Source: Amylostereum areolatum
Taxonomy: Eukaryota > Basidiomycota > Agaricomycetes > Russulales > Stereaceae
Length of the DNA stretch: 64,000 nucleotides
Direction: 5' to 3'
Assembly: GCA_012932865.1 (NCBI GenBank)
Contig: SAXG01000087.1
Span: 1 to 64,000 of the forward strand
Positions within the stretch are counted from its first letter, which is position 1. Each line of letters starts with the position of its first letter. Under the pieces are notes generated by a model. It worked only from the letters and a program-made list of their open reading frames with translations, searched no databases and was not told where the DNA came from. This document shows, in pieces, positions 33,101 to 42,233 of this stretch. A program made the position numbers and the translations under genes.

Positions 33101-33999
33101 TATCCAGGCTACAGGTCTGCTGCGTGTTGAGCATGGTGCACGAAGTTTACATCGGGGGACAACGTACCACACGACTTTCCCATGGATTCCAATAGTTATC
33201 AAAGTCTTGCTGTCGTCGGGACCGACGATTGCTTGTATGACCGGAATCGGGGATATCTACGGTAAGACGCGATCAGTCCCGACTCAATCGCCATGGAAGT
33301 TATACATACTAGTGACAGGCTCGGCAGATTGCCCCCGCACACGCGGGAGGAAACCGCTGCCAGAATCCGTACGTTCTTGAGTGTCGCGATCTGGAGAGAC
33401 GTCATCACGATGTCCGTGGAACGCGTTAAGCGCGGCTTGGACAAGGAGACGCCCTCGATCGTGCTCGGAGACGGCGCGAGATCGCGGGGGTGCAGATGGA
33501 TGGGTATGGGAGTGGGTGGGCGAATACTGCGGTGATGACGAGGCGCCGGAGGAGGATCGACCGGAGGCGTCGACACCGCGAGCTGACGAAGGGTCGACTT
33601 CGCGAGAAAAGTCACCGCGAGGACATTCTTGATCCATGTCGAAAAGGGAAAGGTGCGAGAAGGGGTGGCGTGGAGTGTCAAATGCGGGGTCGAAAGGGTC
33701 GTCGGCAGGGTTATCGTAGTGATGTGGAACGTAGCTTGTACGAGCGGCATCTTGGTCGTCTTCGAGGTTCGCAGCTTTTAACCCTCGAAGGTATTGTTCA
33801 ACAGCTTGCTGGTGCATGGCCGATTTCTCGTGCGCGATCGCATTTTTTCTTGCTTGGCTCGCCCGATGTACGCCACACCTCAGGCAGGTCCAGAGATTTG
33901 ATTCGGCATCAAACCTGAAGTCTGCAGCACGAGTTATGAGAGTTAGCTGGAGGCGAGATATGTGTAAAGCGCACCCTCTTCGTTCTGAAAAGGTTGCAT
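30126..33999 (-). CDS. transposase-like protein, large agaricomycete family
   Basis: Four exons (33999-33975, 33921-33310, 33256-33168, 33119-30126) give 1,239 residues. The N-terminus has a C2H2/BED-like finger, C21-x2-C24-x14-H39-x5-H45 (LWTCLRCGVHRAS...), then a long disordered Ser/His/Asp-rich part. The family-typical core follows: NYWNPWESRVQTCSLDIIAH, GHVFYLNTLSSIIKQEMSNP, FLCTSNIASPLEMLDGVVED, MQSEFSCHVGLRGKFFCRCC, PVEILHVVLLGCVKYFWRDA, TRWFNKPKFHLLLHLPDHVR and EVFEAFNAVIRGWCIHSNRL. I know this core from highly repeated basidiomycete proteins, usually annotated hypothetical. Its place between CACTG-type inverted repeats makes it the likely transposase. Catalytic residues were not assigned. 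The last exon is clearly AT-richer than its surroundings. No stop or frameshift is seen. Confidence 0.8.
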
Positions 34000-34229
34000 G
34001 ATCCTTGACTTTGACGCGATAGGTGCGAAAGGGTTGAGAGGAGGAGAACGAGAGGTATGTTGAGGGCGAGCAAGAGCGTCGCCAGTTCGTTCAACATCGA
34101 TCGATTCTGGGGCTCACACGCTCACGGCTATCGGTACCAACCACGGCCCGGAGTGATCGAGATCACGCTCGCACTCTGCGCTGTCTGCGCAGTGTCTGCG
34201 TGCCCGTTTGGGCTGAACGAGCCGGTGCT

Positions 34230-34362
34230 CACTCGGACTGTGCGCGGAAAAGATGTGACGAGTGTAAATTTTTTTTGATCCTCCGCGCTCACTCTGCGCT
34301 CACTCTGCGCGTCCACTTGAGTTCACTCAGAGTGTACAGTAAGCGTGCGCACTCAGAGCAGC
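34230..34362. repeat. right subterminal repeats
   Basis: Related to the left-end motifs: TTCACTCAGAGTGTAC near 34322, a gcactcagagca copy at about 34349-34360, direct cactctgcg repeats at about 34293-34310, and a tgctcactcgga copy near 34230. Confidence 0.6.
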
Positions 34363-34367
34363 CTGGA

Positions 34368-34380
34368 CCCTCTGGCAGTG
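34368..34380 (-). repeat. right terminal inverted repeat of the DNA transposon
   Basis: Reverse complement of the left 13-bp end, followed by TA. Confidence 0.8.
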
Positions 34381-34859
34381 TATGTACACAGGCGAGGAGA
34401 TGAAGGATAAGAGGCGGTCGTTGGGGCTATGGCATAGTATGGGATCCCGAGTTTTTGTGTCAATTGGGTCAAGCATAGGTTTGGCATAGGTCAAGCGTAT
34501 GGTGGAGGAACGTAGAAGTGCAATCACCGCGACGGCGACGCGTCGACGGTCGAAGTCACAAGCTCCGAGAGCGCCGCTCCCTGCCGCTTGGCGCTCAACG
34601 TCGACAATGTTCAAACTCACATATTCTTCTTGCCTTTCATCCCTCTATATTCTCCGCATCGGAATGATTCGTTTCAACTTGATGGCCATAATTCAGAACC
34701 GCCGACTAAGGAGTCGGAGAGACGGGCACAACTCGCGGTGAATTTATCATGAGCAGAAAAGGTGCGCATAAAGCTTGCATTCTATCCTAGATATCTTGAC
34801 CTGACAAGAAGTGTATGTAGGCCAAGTTAAGGCCTTTCCAAGCATCGTCATCGGCGATT
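34381..34859. other. stretch with no recognised gene
   Basis: Right flank of the DNA transposon; short frames only. Confidence 0.4.
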
Positions 34860-35800
34860 CTGGACCAAGTCTATCTCTATTCAACTTCGATTCCACGATT
34901 ATCGGAGTCGGAGGCCTCGAGCAATGAGCGCAGTATGTTCTCAAACCGTCTCAACTCTTTTTCACATCTCACTCGGCTGCATAGAATCAACTTCCCACGG
35001 AATATGGCTAACAACATCATGGACGAAGCTACCCGATTCATGTTCCACACCTGATGGGCATCCGAGTCCATCCTAATCCATCGCATTCGCCCGCCATCCT
35101 CTGCATTCGCAATCACCCCTGAGATCTCCCTCTTGACAGCTTACACCCATCGATGTACATCCGCGCGGCAGTATCCCGCGGCTGCAACTGGCTCAAGACC
35201 CTCTTCAGACCCATGGACATGCCTCCTCGTCACCGGCCGAAATGCCTCTACTCTCCACCAGTCTTTTCCCCCTCCGACTACATCGCCCCGACAATCCTAC
35301 GGAAGGTCGGACCAAAGCATCATCGTACCCTGGCCATACGTCGTCTCGCTATCGATACTTACCTATTCCGAGGAAGACTCGCCCGGAGTTGTGATCACCA
35401 AAGCATCATCTACCCAGTGTCTACCACCTCCCCAGCGTCCTTCGTCCTTACTTGAACCTTGCCTCTTCCAACTTCCATGCGAGCTATGGCCTTCCTTGCG
35501 CTATCCTCTTATTTGCCTCCAACGGAGCCCATATACCTTGCTCGGGTGGTTTCGAGCCCCCCCCTGCTCATCCCGTGCCACATCAAGAAGCCAATAAAGC
35601 TATTCTGCAGATATGCAAATATATTGGCCATCCGATTCTCAACCTTAACACACTTCTTGCGGGCGGTCAGCCCACATGTATCCCCGCTTTCTCTCATCCG
35701 CTTTTGTGTCTACTCCGCCATTCGCGCCCGCGAAAGGAAGCTCAATGGCACAATTCGCCTAGTACCATTGCATCGAATGCCAAACGCCACCACGACAACC
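34860..35800 (+). pseudogene. degenerate copy of the LRR/F-box-like gene at 40458
   Basis: Nucleotide similarity to 40300-40700 and beyond, including the upstream region: the runs atgagcgcagt, ctcaactctt and ctgcatagaatc occur in the same order, as do the caccTGATGG start region and a segment encoding a Ser-Arg-x-x-x-Trp-Leu/Phe-x-Thr-Leu motif near 35170. The frame is broken repeatedly and no long ORF remains. It lies just upstream of an NmrA-like gene as part of a larger duplicated block. Confidence 0.6.
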
Positions 35801-35815
35801 GATCCTGACGCAACC

Positions 35816-37078
35816 CTACTTGTACAGCGCAATCCTGGCCATGTTAGGATACGTACCCTCGCGGTGCTTCGACGTCTTGAGGAGGTCGCTCTCCCATGAT
35901 CCATCATAGTTATACTCCCGCATCCACGACTCGAGTGTATGCCCCTCCGGATGCACCTTCCGGATCCACTCCATGTCTCTCTCGACCACATCTTCCCTCC
36001 AGACCGTCCACCACCCGGTGAAGTTCTTCTTCCAAGTCGTCGACCCGTCGCCCTTGGCCTTCTCCCCGGACGCGACCGGGATGTCCGGGTCGACGAGGTT
36101 CGTGAACCACTCGTCGATCGTTTGCGGCTCGAAGACGGCGGGTTTGCCCGTGACCTTGGTGAATGTACGTACAAGGTACTCGCCATCGACGATGTCGCTC
36201 GCGACCTCGAGGTTTTTACCGGACGTCTCGGTGGGGTGGTCGAAGATGTAGCGCGCGAAGAAGCCGATGTCGGCGAGGGAGACCACTACGACGTGGCCCT
36301 TCTCGAGCGGGAGGACAAAGACGTGGGTACCGTCGGCGCGTTTGAACATAGGTCCGAGCATGTACTATATTGGAGTTCAATGAACACATCGTTATCTCCA
36401 CCACCGCGCGACACTTACCATTTTAAGCATGTCTAAGTACACCGCCGTGGTGAGCACCGACCAAGTCATGTCCTCATTCGATGGCTGGGACGACATCCAC
36501 TCGCTCACGATCGCTTTGCCGTCTATATGGTCGCACTTGACCTCGGGGTTATAACCACCCTTCTGCAAGACCGACGTTCGAAACCTCACTATCAGTACGC
36601 ATCCATGACCACAAAGTCAAGCAAAGGACTCTACTCGCCTTGAAGACATGGTCAAGCCCGCTCCAGACGTAGTGCTTGAGCGTGCCGACCTGCCTCGCGG
36701 TCTCGAAGATGCGAATGCCGGTCCAAATCTCGGTCGCCTCGCTCACGTTGAATCCATCCGTGTTCACGAATGCCCCGTACGCACCATGCAATGCCTTTTC
36801 GACGGCGGCCATGTCGGTGAACGAGCCTGACATAGGCAACGGTCAGCAGGACAATAACCAACCATCAAATACAACTAAAGGACCTTACCGGTGACGAGCT
36901 CGACACCTTGGGCGGCAAGCTCCTGGGCGGACTTGCTGGTTGGGTCGCGCGTGAGTCCGCGTACGGCGTAGGGTGAGGGAGACCCGTCCTTGGCGGGGGC
37001 AAGCAGTTTGTCGATGACCGCACGGCCTTGTGCACCGGTGGCGCCAATGACGAGAATGAGTTTCTTGGAGGCAGGCAT
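35816..37078 (-). CDS. NmrA-like NAD(P)-binding protein, paralogue 1
   Basis: Four exons of 190, 188, 144 and 549 bases (37078-36889, 36826-36639, 36562-36419, 36364-35816) give 356 residues. The Rossmann N-terminus LILVIGATGAQGRAV carries the GxxGxxG dinucleotide loop. Further landmarks are GAFVNTDGF, HYVWSGLDHVFK, DGKAIVSEWM, MTWSVLTTAVYLDML, VSLADIGFFARYIFDHP and TFTKVTGKPAVFEPQTIDEW. NmrA-like proteins are atypical short-chain dehydrogenases that sense NAD(P) or act as reductases; the role here is unknown. Intron 2 has a GC donor (AAG|GCGAGT), conserved in the paralogue at 44988-46240. A GATAAATAG box upstream (near 37150) is also shared with the paralogue. Confidence 0.9.
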
Positions 37079-37893
37079 GATATAAGCTGGTCGGTGCGGG
37101 TGATACAAATGGCAGGAAGCTGTTCTGACCTTTCGCTCGTTGCCCGTGGTCTATTTATCCTCTCAGTGTCCTCTCCAAACTCGCCTGATAATTACCTGGC
37201 TTTGAGAGCGCCACCCAGTGCCTGCCACATGCCACGTCACTTCGGGCACGTCTTCGGGCATCCTTGGGGTCGACCGTCGGCCTTGCGTTTGCGTCCGACG
37301 GCGAAGGATAATGCTGGTAGGGAATCGTGCTGACCTTTCGTCAGTCGACTGCGGTCCTTCTCGACCACCAGGGCTGCACAAGAATAGCAGTGTTTTTTCA
37401 AGCACACCTGCCTATGCTAGCCTGTGCCATGCCGTACAAGGAGAGTCCCCTCGGGTATCCCTCGGGCATCCCTTCGGTCGAATGATACCGTTTTGTTCAC
37501 CTGCTTGCATCCTGGGACATTCGCCGACGTTTGGTGCGCGGTCAGAAGGCCGTGAACGAGCTGAACCCCGAGTGGAAGCATGGCAGGAAGATTGCTGCCG
37601 ATAAGGAGAAATTGCCACGGGAGGAGGGCAGAGGCAGGCTAGAGTACTTACTGGTGCATTTGAACAATGTGAAGCCGCAGCGGTATACATAGTTCCGCTT
37701 CAGGAGGGGGGAGATACCTGCTTTCTATGTACTGAGTATTAGCGTCCGGAAGCGGCTCATTGCTACTGATTGGCCCACCGATGTCGATGAGGCCTGAGGA
37801 TCCCCGAACTTGGAGTCAACCCTTGTACCTCAGCGGGATCCTCTCATCACCCCGAGGGTACTTGCAATTTGCAAGGTTGACGTCTGCTTTATT
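37079..37893. other. promoter region of NmrA paralogue 1 and gene-free stretch
   Basis: About 37140-37310 resembles 46320-46500 upstream of paralogue 2, so the duplication includes the promoter. No gene recognised in the rest. Confidence 0.5.
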
Positions 37894-37969
37894 TGACGGA
37901 CGTTACTGGAAAAAGATACGAATGCTTGTCTGTATTCGTCCCGGACTCGAGTCTCGGGCGATCGAGTGC

Positions 37970-38013
37970 GTTCACGCCTGTTCACGCATGATCGAGCGTG
38001 AACAGGCGTGAAC
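37970..38013. repeat. perfect 18-bp hairpin inside the MITE-like element
   Basis: Arms GTTCACGCCTGTTCACGC (37970-37987) and its exact complement (37996-38013) with an 8-base loop. Confidence 0.9.
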
Positions 38014-38015
38014 GC

Positions 38016-38068
38016 GCAGGAACACGCAGGAACACGCAGGATCACGCAGGATCACGCGGGATCATGCG
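38016..38068. repeat. 10-bp tandem repeat inside the MITE-like element
   Basis: About five units of GCAGGAWCAC, immediately after the hairpin; the last units drift (GCGGGATCAT). Confidence 0.85.
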
Positions 38069-38660
38069 CGTTCGCCATCTCGATTCCTTAAATAAGTATA
38101 TTTTATTTTTGTCCGATAACGTCCGTCATGGTTTCCGCGTCCACGGTTCACAACTTCCACATCCACGCATCCTCTATCTGCATACGAATCGCGATCTTGC
38201 ACACCCTCAGAGTCGAACGCAAACCCCGTCTCAACTGACACTGACAGAATCTCGCCGGACCGTGACCAGCCCTCTCCCCAGGCTCGCTCGCCGTCGCGTT
38301 TCCCATCTTACACACAAAAAGAAGCTATGCGGATCTTGGCTAGGCGATATATGTTACAGGTGTAGTGTTATCCGCCGTCGTATGCATGGTGAGTCTCCAC
38401 TATATACTCGCATGTATGATGTACCAACCTTTCTCACAGACTACAAGTCGACTTGCACCATGATTGACCGACTCGTTTCGCCCCTGTTCTTGGGTAGCAC
38501 CGCTACACCGTACGATTCCTACCCGCTGGAGCCTGGCATTCTGTGTCTCGCAGCTCGCTTTCCTTTCGTCGAGCTTATGTAATAACCTGCGATTACGCGC
38601 CATGCAGTTTGTTTGCTTTCCCTACGATCTCAAAATCTCCCTTTGAGTCCTCGCACAGCG

Positions 38661-39718
38661 ATGACTCCATCGTTGGACCTTATTATGGCCGAAGCCAGGT
38701 CGGTGGTGTCGGCAAAACCACATCCTACTGTGTCTACACGAAGTTCGGATGCGTGGATGACGCTGGCGAATCGCGCAAAGGTATTTGTTTGCCAGTGTCT
38801 GCGACCGATGTCAATGGCTTTGCTCATTCGTATTCACAGACCACTCTCCTGGATGTCCTTACGGATAGGTCCAATGACGAAGATAGCTTGTTGAAGGCTC
38901 GAGGCTTGTTGTTAGAACTAGATCCAAGTCTTATCGACTACGACCTCCAGTATGCAGAACGGGAGGGTACGCTGTCGCATACGTCTGAAACCAGTGAGCT
39001 CTACCCATGTTCGGGCTCTACCCTCTCATGACATCCTTTTAGTATCGTCTCCTTCTGTCTCTGTAGGCGTGCCGTCCGTGTCGGCAGGTACACTAAACAG
39101 TGGCCCCTATAACGTATCGCCGTCTTAACTGTCTTTTTAGCTCGTTCGGGCGGTGGTCCACCTTCCGTAGTCGGTCCTGCTGTGGATAGGAAACCGCCGC
39201 GTCAGAGTCTCAGACTACCCGGTGAGATATTGTGGTTGTTCACCCGAATACCTCACCTCTAATAGCATGCCCCCCCCTCTCCCGCGGATCATAGCCAATC
39301 CTTCGTCGGTTGATGCACGCGCTGCTGAAACGGTACGTTGTCCATTGCACGTATCACACGTATTTGTCCTTATAACGACCTTCAATAGTTCGATCCTGCT
39401 TGTGATCACTGCCGTGATGGCCTTGGCCTCAAGACCTGCCCCCGCGCTAAAGGCATTCCACATAAACGATGCGTCGCGTGCGTGAGGGCTGCGAGACAGT
39501 GCAGCTTCAAGAACCTGCGTAAAAGTCACAAGTTTCCGGATGTGCTCCCTACGAAAGATACCTTGGTAGGTGTTTCCGAGTCGGTTCCGCCTAACGCTCA
39601 GGGGAGCAAACGGAAAGCGACGGAGATGGCCGATATCGAACCCCTGCTCAAAAGGATGGCTGCGAAGTTGCGCGAGGCGCAGGACATTCACGAGTCAATA
39701 ATGGAGCAGTTGTCGTAA
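38661..39718 (+). CDS. hypothetical protein with C-terminal Cys cluster
   Basis: An exon chain begins MTPSLDLIMAEARSVVSAKP and continues through a GTATTTG...CACAG intron into TTLLDVLTDRSNDEDS, ARGLLLELDPSLIDYDLQYA, a Ser/Pro-rich linker (ARSGGGPPSVVGPAVDRKPP), and a cluster exon from 39389: C-x2-C-x8-C-x10-C-x2-C-x6-C (ACDHCRDGLGLKTC, RCVACVRAARQC). It ends in a short helix (IEPLLKRMAAKLREAQDI) at 39718. The six-cysteine pattern resembles a stretched fungal zinc cluster common in agaricomycete hypothetical proteins. The exon starting near 39268 joins out of frame unless the C8 run at about 39270-39277 has one more C, so either a homopolymer error, a missed mini-exon or a real frameshift is present. 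Confidence 0.45.
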
Positions 39719-40457
39719 CTTTCTTGTTCACTACTTTATCACGTCGTTTTTAGTTGTACCCTAACCGCTGTTCTCGACCTGTATGCCATGGGCAACCGAG
39801 CACTACATTCGAGCAAAGTGCCATATATAGTCTCAAAAACGTCCTCGTTCCTTGCTTCTATGCATGACGAACTCGGTGGCAAGTTTCTGACGTCTGTTTA
39901 CTTTACGGTGCAGTCGTCGGTGCTGTCCAAACGCGTTGGTGGCTGCTACTTGGTGGCTGAGAGATTGTTTGAAAGCGCTGCAAGCTCCTGCCTCACTACT
40001 TTATCTCAACCGCAACTTCGCTTCCTTTGCACATCCTTCATCTCCAAACTTCGCTCTCATAAGGGTCCTTGAACATTATTCTAGAACAAAGGAAGGTCAA
40101 CCATCAACAACTAGTATAGCCTGCTCGGGAATCAGCACTTCAGTACTCAGTACTTCAAGCTCAAGCTTCAGCGTTGGGACTATATCACACTTGGTCGTTG
40201 TGACGCCATTGCGATTCTCGAGGTCAGTCGATGAGTATGTGTATTCCATATTTCGCCCCAACGGCCTAAACGGAAATACTAGCCTTACACTTCTCGATTG
40301 TGGACCCAAGGGCCTGCCTCAAGTCCTTCGAGAGATGAGCGCAGTGCGTTATTCCACACCTCAACTCTCTTCGACATCTCACACGTCTGCATAGAATCGA
40401 CTGCCCACCGAGATATGGCTTTAAATATTGGACGAAGGTATCTATGTTCCACACCTG
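39719..40457. other. stretch with no recognised gene
   Basis: Short frames only. The right part (about 40300-40457) is the duplicated upstream region of the LRR/F-box-like gene. Confidence 0.4.
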
Positions 40458-41694
40458 ATGGACATCCACCCCTCCGCATCCTCTGCTTTCGCGATCACTC
40501 CCGACGATTTCCCCATCGACCGTTTACATTCATCGGTACACACACGTGCATCCCTCTCCCGCGTCTCCAAGTGGTTCAATACTCTCATCGCTTCGTCCAA
40601 ACCCCTTGAATGCCTCCTCGTCACCAACCGCAATGCATCAATCCTTCACCGGATTCTTCTTGACCTCAATTCGGTATTGGAAGCTGGACTACAGCACCGC
40701 CTCATCCTCCCCATCCGACATCTCGTCGTCGACATACATCCCGAGGCAGATCCTCATTCCGAACATGCGCTCACTAATGCGCTCGAATACATCGCCCTCA
40801 GCCTCCCCAACATCCACATCTTCACCGTAAACTTGAACTTTGCCGGCTCTGCAAACGAGGCGAACTCATATGACATTGCTTCCGTCATCAACGCACTTGC
40901 CTACAATGTCGCGCTCTATCTCAAAAAAATCGCTTTACGTGGGGGCGCATACCGGCGTCTTCTCTCCCATCACGAGCTCGATCGGCTTCTTAGGCGATGT
41001 ACGAACCTACAGACCCTAGTAATTCGCACACCCAAGCTCATATCTCCACACAAGGGTGCCAATTGGAATGATTGGCTCTTGCTGTACCACCCACGGCTCC
41101 TTTACATTACCATCGACGACCCTTCCGTCTATTCTACCGCATACATCGGGCCTCCTCCACACCTTTCTCCACACCGCATCGCGGTTTCCATGGCCGTCGG
41201 CACAACGCGAGGCTTCGAGAACATCCTATCGGACAGGCCAACGTTAGGTGTTCCCGCGACTGCCCTAACCCATCTTTCGGTGGTCCCATGGGCTTTACCC
41301 GACGCAAGTCGCCCCGTTCGTCATCGACCCAGAGAGACATCCAGGACTACACCACCTCACACTAGAGGGGACGGCGCTGCAATTGCCCGCCTCCCTCGTC
41401 GACAGAATGCTATACCGACCAGGCGTTCGACATCTCGCGTTGGCGGTCTCCGGTGGTGAACAGTGCACGGTACTCGAAATGCGCGCGTTACTACAGAAGG
41501 TGTCGGCGTTGACGGGGTCGGCCCTCGTGTCAGTACGCTTCGCCGACAAGAGTTTTGCGGGTGATTTGCGCGGAATAGAAAGGCGGGAGGCTGGGAAGCA
41601 GCTTAGGGATGCCGTGGCGCTACTAGACAAGTGCGCTTTCGTTATTGAGGACTGGGACGGGCGGCGGGTTCTGAATGTCCTCGGGTGGTTCTAA
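40458..41694 (+). pseudogene. leucine-rich F-box-like gene with a frameshift
   Basis: From ATG 40458 (MDIHPSASSAFAITPDDFP) an intronless frame reads LSRVSKWFNTLIASSKPLEC, RHLVVDIHPEADPHSEHAL, LRRCTNLQTLVIRTPKL and ALTHLSVVPWALPD. This pattern of spaced hydrophobic strands is typical of the large F-box/LRR-like families of mushrooms. Near 41305 the frame shifts by one base without a splice site; coding text continues in another frame (VIDPERHPGLHHLTLEGTAL) and ends at 41694 (VLNVLGWF). A one-base indel, real or in the assembly, would explain it. Function not assignable beyond a possible substrate-adaptor type. Confidence 0.55.
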
Positions 41695-42165
41695 GGTGAA
41701 TCCTCCCCTTCTCGTTCCACGTGTAGAATCTCATACCCCCTTGGTTCAACGCAGGCCTCAGATCTTGGTATGGCTGCTCAAGTAACGCGAATGGAGTTAT
41801 CGGACATGACTTCGTGAAAACCCCTCCAATGCTCCGAAAAAGAGTGTTTCTAAAGCGAATCCTCCATCCCGGCCATGCTCCCTGAAATAACATGGCACGA
41901 GCAGCACGCCTTCACCTTTGGACAGTGTTCGATTTCACTGGGTCGATCTGTATTCCCCATATACACGTTTGAATGAGCATGTCTCTCGAAGCAGGAATGA
42001 TGAGCTGAACTTCAAGTAGCTCATACCCATGCGCAGAACGTATCCATTTTTCAAGAGACGGCGCTTGGACATTGCCTTCTATGTCCACAGTCCTCCCAGG
42101 GATGCACAAATGACGTTACGCAGCACAAGTACCAGTCGCTCATCGATAACACCTTGTCCCCAACG
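41695..42165. other. intergenic region
   Basis: No gene recognised; ends in a long poly-C tract before the MYND gene. Confidence 0.45.
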
Positions 42166-42195
42166 CCCCCCCCCCCCCCCCCCCCCCCCCCCCCC
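42166..42195. repeat. poly-C tract of 30 followed by a CA repeat
   Basis: A run of about 30 C directly followed by acacacacacac, 38 bases before the MYND gene ATG. The length is unreliable in any assembly. Confidence 0.85.
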
Positions 42196-42233
42196 ACACA
42201 CACACACCCACCAACAAAGAGGAGTCCATTACT

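Larger units (their letters stand above)
20302..34380 (-). mobile_element. CACTA-like DNA transposon with a nested retrotransposon
   Basis: The ends are perfect 13-bp inverted repeats, CACTGCCAGAGGG at 20302-20314 and its complement at 34368-34380, both flanked by TA. Inside each end are short palindromic subterminal repeats built on ACTCNGAGT. Between them, on the minus strand, lie a 1,239-residue transposase-like gene (30126-33999) and an accessory gene whose exon is interrupted by a complete chromovirus (22150-29243). Without that insertion and its 5-bp duplication the element is about 6.98 kb. CACTG/CACTA ends with subterminal repeats and two genes are the hallmark of the CACTA (En/Spm) superfamily. 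The expected 3-bp target duplication is not evident, only TA at both sides. The superfamily call therefore rests on termini and architecture. Confidence 0.75.
37894..38128. mobile_element. MITE-like element, 235 bp
   Basis: Perfect 12-bp inverted repeats TGACGGACGTTA (37894-37905) and TAACGTCCGTCA (38117-38128) enclose a non-coding body. The body has a perfect 18-bp hairpin and five 10-bp tandem units, then an AT-rich right side. No clear target duplication was seen. Size, ends and lack of a gene fit a miniature inverted-repeat element; the superfamily is unknown. Confidence 0.6.

Noticed and set aside
34240..34310. cactctgcg direct repeats considered as a CRISPR-like or satellite array
   Set aside because: Only two or three short units, and they fit the subterminal repeats of the DNA transposon.
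20302..34380. Whole region read as a host gene cluster with one retrotransposon
   Set aside because: Matching inverted ends and subterminal repeats fit a single DNA transposon better.
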